A stretch of DNA of 8,654 nt. Origin: Planctomycetota bacterium (lineage in GTDB: Bacteria; Planctomycetota; Phycisphaerae; UBA1845). Made by a program: the position numbers and the translations under genes. This document shows, in pieces, positions 4,301-8,654 of this stretch. The stretch lies in the NCBI GenBank assembly GCA_022563615.1, contig JADFMZ010000114.1, positions 1 to 8,654 of the forward strand. The letters run 5' to 3'. The notes under the pieces are model-generated. The model saw only the letters and a list, made by a program, of their open reading frames with translations, was not told where the DNA came from and did no database searches. The first letter of the stretch is position 1. Each line of letters starts with the position of its first letter.

Positions 4301-6967
4301 ATGATGAAGAAATGGCTATTGGGATGCGGCTTGGCATCGGTTTGTATCGGCCTGGTCGCCTGGAGCGGCGTCAGCCGCGCGGACGAGAATGGCCTGCGCC
4401 AGGTCGGTCAATCGGCGAAGATGATCGACATTGAGTACATCAAAGGTCAGGCGGGCCAGCCACCGCTGAACCCGGGATTTGAGAGCTTCTCTGACCATCT
4501 TTCTGGAGCTTTTCCCTTCGAGACCACCGGCTTCGAGGCCGATGCCGGCGACGGTGGATGGTGTCCGGGCTACGTGTGCGGACCAGATTTTGCCAGTTGC
4601 AACGTTAAGGTCACGGGCAACCTGGCTGATACCTGCGGGGTTGGCAATCCCAACCCCCAAAGGTTCTGGATGTCGGGAAGCTCGCGAAGCTGCAGCGAGC
4701 CCCATATCGACACGGTCAACCCCTATTCGGGAAGCCAGCACCTTCGGTATCAAGTTGACAACGCTACAGACGGTAAGGGTGACATCACTCCTTTCCCATG
4801 CCCATCTGGCGGAGCGGGCACCCTCACGGGTTCTTGCCGTCTGTCCCTCTTTTCGCCGGTTATTTGTGCCGATCCCGCGACGTGTAGCAACGACACCACC
4901 GGTGGCGGCTGCTGCACCACTCCGCTTGGGATCGCACCCGCGACGATGACCGCGTGGGTGGCCAAGGCGTCGCCGATCAGCCACTATCTTGAGATCAGCA
5001 CGCAGACACCCATCACTTCCGGTTTCGCTGGTTCGAAGATCGCCTGGGACACCGACTTCGGCACGCTGCTGATCTACGTGCCCGGCACGGGCGACGTCGA
5101 CACCGGCGTCTATTATGCCACCGGTTCGGTGTACAAAGAGATGGTTCAAGTCATCGACGTGTGCAACCTTCAGTACGTGTACTACTATGATAGAGATAAG
5201 AATGGAGATTTGATACAAATAGGCACCGGGCCGATCACCTCGGGCCTGCCTACCGGCATTGAGCAATACGTCATCCTGACGGACAACTCCGCGGGTGTAG
5301 TCGACATCGACGACATCGAGGTTGTGCGAGACCCGTCCACGTCGCCGTGCGACTCCACCTGTGGCAACGGCGTCCAGGAATTGGGCGAGGACTGTGACGG
5401 CGACGACCTGGGCACGGATTGTGTCTCCTGCGAAGGTGACTGCACCTGCTCACCGCGAATTTGCGAGTTCCCAGGCTTCAGTTGTCCTTTGAGCAATGGG
5501 GATAATGGCCCCTACGTTTCCGCCGGAGGTTGGTGGGTCTACGATTCCGATACCCCCGCGTTTGCGGTCAACACCTGCGGTTCTGAAGGCGTGGATACGT
5601 TCCTGGCCATGTGGTCGTTGAGCGCGTTCGGCCTTGGGTTCGAGCAAGGTGACGACGATTGCGATGGCGGTGCCAAGACCCAAGGGTTTGAGGCCGATTC
5701 CGACCCCTTGGCGTCGTGCTACAACCGTGCGGGTCCGGTTTGCGTCTGCACGGGCGCAACATGCACCAACGAGGATGTGGAGTGCCCCACCGGTGACGTC
5801 GACTGCTTGACGATCAACCTGTGCTTCGGTGGCGGTAATGACGGCGGCCAGTGCAATATCGGCAACGAAAATGACGACTGCACGGACTTCTGCATCGGTG
5901 GTCTCAACGCCGGTCAGGACTGCAGCGCCGATCCGGCGACCGGTCCTTCTACCTGTGCAACGTTGACCTGTGTTTCGGGTCCCTTCTCCGGAACGAGCTG
6001 CACTGCCGAGGGTACGGCCACCGACGATTGCAGCGGGTTTGTTTGCACCGGATGTACCGACCCCGGGGAGAGTTGTAACGCCCCGGTAGCGGGTGGACCT
6101 TCAGATTGCGGTGGCGTATCGGGCGACTGTCAGCAGCGAGACGGTGATTGTGCTGTAGCCGGTTCCTGCAGCAGCGGTGGTTCCTGCCTGCCCGATTCGT
6201 TCTGCTCGGGTGACATTGACACGCCGTTCGAGTCCTGTCTGTGCCTGGACTACAGTTTCTACTGGGGCCTCTACTACTACTACTACAACGATTACGACCC
6301 TTCCTTCTTCTATACGACGAAGGGAACGACTTGGTTGATCTCGTTGGACTACTTCGGCGCCCTGCCGATCGGCTCGACGATCAATATCAACATCGAAAAA
6401 CGAGCCGAATGCAGTAGTGATCCCGCATCGATCATCGACGTGGGCATTTGCTGTGATTCATTCGCAGACGTGTGTGTAGATGCCGGCACCCAAGGGGCGA
6501 GCGTGTGTACGGGTGATCAGGTCTTCATCCCGAACAAGTTCTGCAACGTTAACCCGGCTGGGATCCGATCGGCGTGCCCGAGGATAGACGGTGCCTGCTG
6601 TAACTCGATTTCGGGCACTTGCGCCAACAACGAACTCAGGGACGACTGCGCCCTCCTAACGCAGAGTACCTGGACGCAAGGTGCCGATTGCACTGAAGTG
6701 AGTTGCTTCGCGGCGGGAGGCTCCTGCTGCGATTCCGGGAACGGAATGCCCGGCGCGGCCTCGTGCGATTCGACGATTTTGGCGGATTGCCAGTGTGATA
6801 CCTGCACCTGGACCAAGGGCGGCAATTGTGCCGACCTTAAGGCCGAAGGGTTGTGCCTGGTCAATCCGATCCCAACGGTTTCCGAGTGGGGTTTGGTCAT
6901 CCTGACGCTGCTGTTGCTGACGGGTGCCAAGATTTACTTCGGGCGTCGTAGGGTTGCGACGGCCTAG
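4301..6967 (+). CDS. Exported cysteine-rich protein with IPTL-CTERM sorting signal
   Basis: The protein has 888 residues from the ATG at 4301. A Sec signal peptide occupies residues 1-27 (MMKKWLLGCG start, SRA before the cut). Residues ~50-345 look like a beta-rich lectin/LamG-like domain: FESFSDHLSGAFPF near the start, YYDRDKNGDLIQIGTGPIT in the middle and DIDDIEVVRDP at the end. CGNGVQELGEDCDG (354-367) matches the Myxococcus-type cysteine-rich repeat. A Cys-dense segment of tandem units follows (508-603), then a Tyr-rich stretch (654-665) and modules beginning GACC and GSCC (764-846). The C-terminus is a complete IPTL-CTERM tripartite signal: IPTVSEWG (857-864), a hydrophobic helix, and RRR (882-884). 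Known family behaviour is export, recognition by an exosortase of the XrtH type, and processing or anchoring at the surface; no such enzyme lies in the window. A strong terminator follows. The binding partner is unknown. In-frame ATGs at 4238 and 4265 are alternative starts. Confidence 0.93.
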   Translation: MMKKWLLGCGLASVCIGLVAWSGVSRADENGLRQVGQSAKMIDIEYIKGQAGQPPLNPGFESFSDHLSGAFPFETTGFEADAGDGGWCPGYVCGPDFASCNVKVTGNLADTCGVGNPNPQRFWMSGSSRSCSEPHIDTVNPYSGSQHLRYQVDNATDGKGDITPFPCPSGGAGTLTGSCRLSLFSPVICADPATCSNDTTGGGCCTTPLGIAPATMTAWVAKASPISHYLEISTQTPITSGFAGSKIAWDTDFGTLLIYVPGTGDVDTGVYYATGSVYKEMVQVIDVCNLQYVYYYDRDKNGDLIQIGTGPITSGLPTGIEQYVILTDNSAGVVDIDDIEVVRDPSTSPCDSTCGNGVQELGEDCDGDDLGTDCVSCEGDCTCSPRICEFPGFSCPLSNGDNGPYVSAGGWWVYDSDTPAFAVNTCGSEGVDTFLAMWSLSAFGLGFEQGDDDCDGGAKTQGFEADSDPLASCYNRAGPVCVCTGATCTNEDVECPTGDVDCLTINLCFGGGNDGGQCNIGNENDDCTDFCIGGLNAGQDCSADPATGPSTCATLTCVSGPFSGTSCTAEGTATDDCSGFVCTGCTDPGESCNAPVAGGPSDCGGVSGDCQQRDGDCAVAGSCSSGGSCLPDSFCSGDIDTPFESCLCLDYSFYWGLYYYYYNDYDPSFFYTTKGTTWLISLDYFGALPIGSTININIEKRAECSSDPASIIDVGICCDSFADVCVDAGTQGASVCTGDQVFIPNKFCNVNPAGIRSACPRIDGACCNSISGTCANNELRDDCALLTQSTWTQGADCTEVSCFAAGGSCCDSGNGMPGAASCDSTILADCQCDTCTWTKGGNCADLKAEGLCLVNPIPTVSEWGLVILTLLLLTGAKIYFGRRRVATA
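5822..6109 (+). repeat. Tandem cysteine-rich repeat, four units of about 25 codons
   Basis: Within the IPTL-CTERM protein, units begin at Cys508 (CFGGGNDGGQC), Cys531 (CIGGLNAGQDC), Cys557 (CVSGPFSGTSC) and Cys582 (CTGCTDPGESC). They are spaced 23, 26 and 25 residues apart. Each has a glycine-rich loop between two cysteines and one or more further cysteines before the next unit. The regular spacing suggests small disulfide-bonded modules arranged as a stalk. The units have diverged at DNA level, so this is an old duplication. Confidence 0.65.
6272..6286 (+). repeat. (TAC)5 microsatellite encoding five tyrosines
   Basis: Five perfect TAC codons in a row encode Tyr658-662 in a segment rich in aromatic residues (YWGLYYYYYNDYD). 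Trinucleotide slippage here would change the length of the Tyr run without breaking the frame. Confidence 0.8.
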
Positions 6968-7024
6968 GCCGTCCGTTGGGCCACTTGTCGGACCTGGACC
7001 GCTAATCCGTTCAGGTTCGGAGAG

Positions 7025-7051
7025 TGCGGAGAGCGTTTGCGACTCCGCAAA
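7025..7051 (+). other. Two overlapping alternative hairpins before the terminator
   Basis: TGCGGAG (7025-7031) pairs with CTCCGCA (7043-7049) across 11 nt. Alternatively TTTGCG (7036-7041) pairs with CGCAAA (7046-7051) across 4 nt. The two folds exclude each other. They lie in the 3' untranslated stretch 27 nt before the strong terminator and may stabilise the message end. Confidence 0.35.
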
Positions 7052-7077
7052 TGATGGCCCGTAGTTGGTACTGTAAC

Positions 7078-7120
7078 GGGGGAAGCGAGTCCCATGGACT
7101 CGCTTCCCCCTTTTTCTTTT
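7078..7120 (+). terminator. Strong intrinsic terminator of the IPTL-CTERM gene
   Basis: GGGGGAAGCGAGTCC (7078-7092), a 3-nt loop CAT and the exact complement GGACTCGCTTCCCCC (7096-7110) form a perfect 15-bp GC-rich stem. TTTTTCTTTT follows directly. It lies 110 nt after the stop codon at 6967. This is a classical rho-independent terminator on the + strand and separates the IPTL-CTERM unit from the gene at 7880. Confidence 0.93.
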
Positions 7121-7415
7121 GGTCGCGATTGGATCACAGGGTGTTGGGCTCACGTTTCTATGGACCTATTTGCTACTGGTATTCGGTTTCTAGGTTAGAA
7201 TGGAAACCCGTGTGTGGTTGATTGAGATAAAGCTTGGCTGCAGTTGCGCTGGGATTCGCTCATTCTGGGAATTGAAAATCCAGTTTGAATTGCTAAGTTT
7301 GGAGTCCACCGTAGTAACGGTGAGTCTTCGCGGAAAAAAATCGCAAACTTGGAGGCGTTTAGTCTTGCAATAAGGTGTCGAGTTCGGTAAATTAGTGGGA
7401 GTCTATCGGACTAGA

Positions 7416-7439
7416 TGTCCTGCGCCGTTAGCGCGGACA
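7416..7439 (+). other. Hairpin TGTCC-T-GCGC / GCGC-GGACA
   Basis: TGTCC (7416-7420) pairs with GGACA (7435-7439) and GCGC (7422-7425) pairs with GCGC (7431-7434), with one bulged T and a 5-nt loop. This makes nine GC-rich base pairs. No T tract follows, so it is not a terminator in the + direction. Its role is unknown. Confidence 0.35.
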
Positions 7440-7707
7440 GCGTGTGAGTGACGTTTGCGGAGGTGATCGAGAGGATCTGGTGCGTTGGGCGGGGTTTGGC
7501 TCAAGCGCGTTTCCCCCCCGGTAGTCATGGCCGCGCCTTGGAGAATCGCTTTGGGTTCGTTGCCACGCCGGTGGCCTGTATTGGGGGCCAGTTGGAGATT
7601 CGGCTGGTCGCTCTTTCGATGTTTGGCTCAGCGGGCCGGAGGTTCTGCGGGGAGCTTAGATGTCAAGTCAAAATAGTGGTTCGGCTCAGCGAGGTGTCAA
7701 AACACTG

Positions 7708-7731
7708 GCATCCCCAGCCGGATGCGGGGAT
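7708..7731 (+). other. Alternative hairpins at CATCCCC / GGATGC / GGGGAT
   Basis: GCATCC (7708-7713) pairs perfectly with GGATGC (7720-7725) across 6 nt. ATCCCC (7710-7715) can instead pair with GGGGAT (7726-7731) across 10 nt. The same left strand is used in both, giving two mutually exclusive 6-bp folds 150 nt upstream of the gene at 7880. Confidence 0.3.
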
Positions 7732-7804
7732 AAAAAGGTTGTTTGGATGACAGGATTTCGATTGGGCTGGGAGTCTGATACGGAATGCGACGCGAAGTTT
7801 CCGA

Positions 7805-7832
7805 CCCTGTGCCTGTCTCGGTGACGCACGGG
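7805..7832 (+). other. Bulged hairpin in the leader of the gene at 7880
   Basis: CCC, GTGC and GTC (7805-7817, with bulges T and CT) face GAC, GCAC and GGG (7823-7832) around a 5-nt loop, giving ten base pairs. It ends 47 nt before the start codon. The sequence GACGCACGGGCA faintly recalls the 5' part of a GEMM-I c-di-GMP riboswitch, but the rest of that motif is missing. Confidence 0.25.
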
Positions 7833-7865
7833 CAGGAACATTGCGCGAAAGAAAATTGGATGAAT

Positions 7866-7870
7866 GGAGG
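7866..7870 (+). promoter_or_regulatory. Ribosome binding site GGAGG for the gene at 7880
   Basis: GGAGG ends 9 nt before the ATG at 7880, from which a signal-like N-terminus begins. The upstream in-frame stop and this site make the start firm. Confidence 0.7.
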
Positions 7871-7879
7871 TACGAGACG

Positions 7880-8654
7880 ATGAAGCAAGGTGGCAAATGG
7901 AATCGTTGGCGCCCATTGGCGGGTGTCTTGGCAGTGGGTGTGTTGGCGTACAGCTTGGCGCTCGAAGGTTCGCCGGCGCCCAAGCGATCAGGCCGTACAG
8001 TGGAACGTCAGTCGACGTCCCTTCAGAAGCGAGCACCGGCCCCGAAAAACCTGCTGTTGACGGATCAGGCTGCGGTAGGTCCCAAGATTCTGCAGCGTAC
8101 AGGTTCGTCGCAGGGTGAGCAGGTCGTCACGTATGGGCGGCTTCCCAAGGGCGAGCTGCGCGTCATGCCGCCGGTGGTGGTGGACTATCGGGATGACCTT
8201 CCGTCGCGGTTGCGGCGAGAGGGCAAGCTGATCGGTCCTGTGCCTCTTGGGTCCGTTGTCACGGAGGGCGGGATCGCGGCTGGAGCGCCCTGCGGCGGTA
8301 ACAATTGCAAGGCGTGCTGCACGTTCGCGATTGATTGCGAAGATAACGATCCGTGCACCATCGATACCTGCACGTACATGTCGGGCCAACCTCGGGGCTC
8401 GGGTGACTGCGAGAACACGGCGGTACCCGACGGCTCGCCCGGCGGTTGCAGCGACGGTGAGTTTTGCAACGGGGCCGAATCGTGCCAGGACGGCATGTGT
8501 GCAGCCAGCACCACACCTCCCGACTGCGGCGATGAGGTCTGCGACGACGTGATCGACGCCTGTACGGTTGCGTGTGCGAATGACGGCGACTGCGATGACG
8601 GCAAGCACTGCAGCGGCGTCGAGGTCTGCGACCAGGACGGCGTTTGTCAGCCGG
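7880..8654 (+). CDS. Exported cysteine-rich surface protein, N-terminal part (3' end outside window)
   Basis: The frame is open from ATG 7880 to the right edge, giving 258 residues and no stop. Residues 1-11 are basic and 12-28 hydrophobic (PLAGVLAVGVLAYSLAL), so this is a Sec signal peptide or N-terminal anchor; the cut site is unclear. Residues ~30-135 are low in Cys and rich in Pro, Arg and Ser, perhaps a linker. From residue 138 the protein is Cys-dense: CGGNNCKACC (138-147) and DNDPCTIDTC (155-164). Then a repeat of about 48 residues starts at Cys190 (CSDGEFCNGAESCQDGMC) and again at Cys238 (CDDGKHCSGVEVC), the second copy cut by the edge. Such C-x-x-G-x-x-C-x-G-x-E-x-C repeats are common in large secreted proteins of planctomycetes and myxobacteria, with disulfide stalk roles inferred. 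Whether it ends in an IPTL-CTERM tail like its neighbour cannot be seen. GGAGG at 7866-7870 supports the start. Confidence 0.85.
   Translation, partial: MKQGGKWNRWRPLAGVLAVGVLAYSLALEGSPAPKRSGRTVERQSTSLQKRAPAPKNLLLTDQAAVGPKILQRTGSSQGEQVVTYGRLPKGELRVMPPVVVDYRDDLPSRLRREGKLIGPVPLGSVVTEGGIAAGAPCGGNNCKACCTFAIDCEDNDPCTIDTCTYMSGQPRGSGDCENTAVPDGSPGGCSDGEFCNGAESCQDGMCAASTTPPDCGDEVCDDVIDACTVACANDGDCDDGKHCSGVEVCDQDGVCQP
8447..8654 (+). repeat. Cysteine-rich repeat, 48-codon period, second copy cut by window end
   Basis: Unit 1 begins CSDGEFCNGAESC at Cys190 and unit 2 begins CDDGKHCSGVEVC at Cys238, exactly 48 residues later. Positions of Cys, Gly and Glu are kept while the rest varies. More copies are likely beyond the edge. 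Confidence 0.6.

Larger units (their letters stand above)
7121..7879. other. 759-bp intergenic region, no convincing gene
   Basis: A 100-codon frame from GTG 7448 to 7750 exists but has no ribosome binding site, no recognisable domain and no clear codon bias, so I do not call it. The first half (to about 7400) is AT-richer; the second half resembles coding DNA in base composition. Small stems occur at 7307-7322 (CACCGT/ACGGTG), 7416-7439, 7562-7575 (GCCAC/GTGGC, overlapped by TGGCC/GGCCA at 7572-7590), 7708-7731 and 7805-7832. The region could be a long regulatory leader for the gene at 7880, or a decayed gene. I found no tRNA, no repeat array and no confident promoter boxes. Confidence 0.55.

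Noticed and set aside
7230..7243. AAGCTTGGCTGCAG resembles part of an M13mp8/pUC8-type cloning polylinker
   Set aside because: The match stops after 14 bases, the next bases do not continue a polylinker, and the surroundings read as natural genomic DNA. It is most likely coincidence.
7448..7750. A + strand frame of 100 codons starting at GTG 7448
   Set aside because: It has no Shine-Dalgarno site, no recognisable family and no steady codon bias. It may be a relic, but nothing supports it as a gene.
7823..7858. Possible GEMM-I (c-di-GMP) riboswitch suggested by GACGCACGGGCA
   Set aside because: The second conserved half and the tetraloop/receptor parts are missing, and the stretch is too close to the start codon to hold the full motif.

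Overview
The window looks like a chromosomal piece of a planctomycete or a similar bacterium with a large complement of secreted proteins. This is a judgement from gene style, not from a database match. The signs are a high-GC coding bias, long intergenic gaps with few genes, a sulfatase-like lipoprotein fused to a long TPR array, and big cysteine-rich secreted proteins. One of these ends in a textbook IPTL-CTERM sorting signal (IPTVSEWG, hydrophobic helix, RRR). All five genes supported here lie on the + strand.

Layout: (1) 1-354 is the 3' end of a TPR protein that enters from the left edge. (2) 434-3028 is a predicted lipoprotein with an alkaline-phosphatase/sulfatase-fold domain, followed by about nine TPR-like units. 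Its nucleophile position carries Thr where classical sulfatases have Cys. (3) 3029-3469 is a gap of about 440 bp with no convincing gene but many inverted repeats: a perfect AT-rich 14-bp one, a pyrimidine-rich tract, a nested hairpin of about 50 nt with a competing partner, and two short palindromic hairpins. (4) 3474-4172 is a six-helix membrane protein resembling only the N-terminal membrane half of apolipoprotein N-acyltransferase (Lnt), with no nitrilase catalytic half. (5) 4301-6967 is an 888-residue exported cysteine-rich protein with the IPTL-CTERM tail, closed by a very strong intrinsic terminator at 7078-7120. (6) 7121-7879 is a gap of about 760 bp with no convincing gene and several small hairpins. 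(7) 7880-8654 is the start of another exported cysteine-rich protein, cut by the right edge.

Common theme: most of the window is devoted to the cell envelope and outside. The IPTL-CTERM protein needs a cognate exosortase-type enzyme (XrtH family in described systems), and none is encoded here. The Lnt-like membrane protein lies 128 nt upstream of the IPTL-CTERM gene and might belong to the same surface programme, but only proximity supports that. The two TPR genes at the left probably form one transcription unit (79-nt gap, same strand). I see no tRNA, rRNA, CRISPR array, insertion sequence or phage gene.
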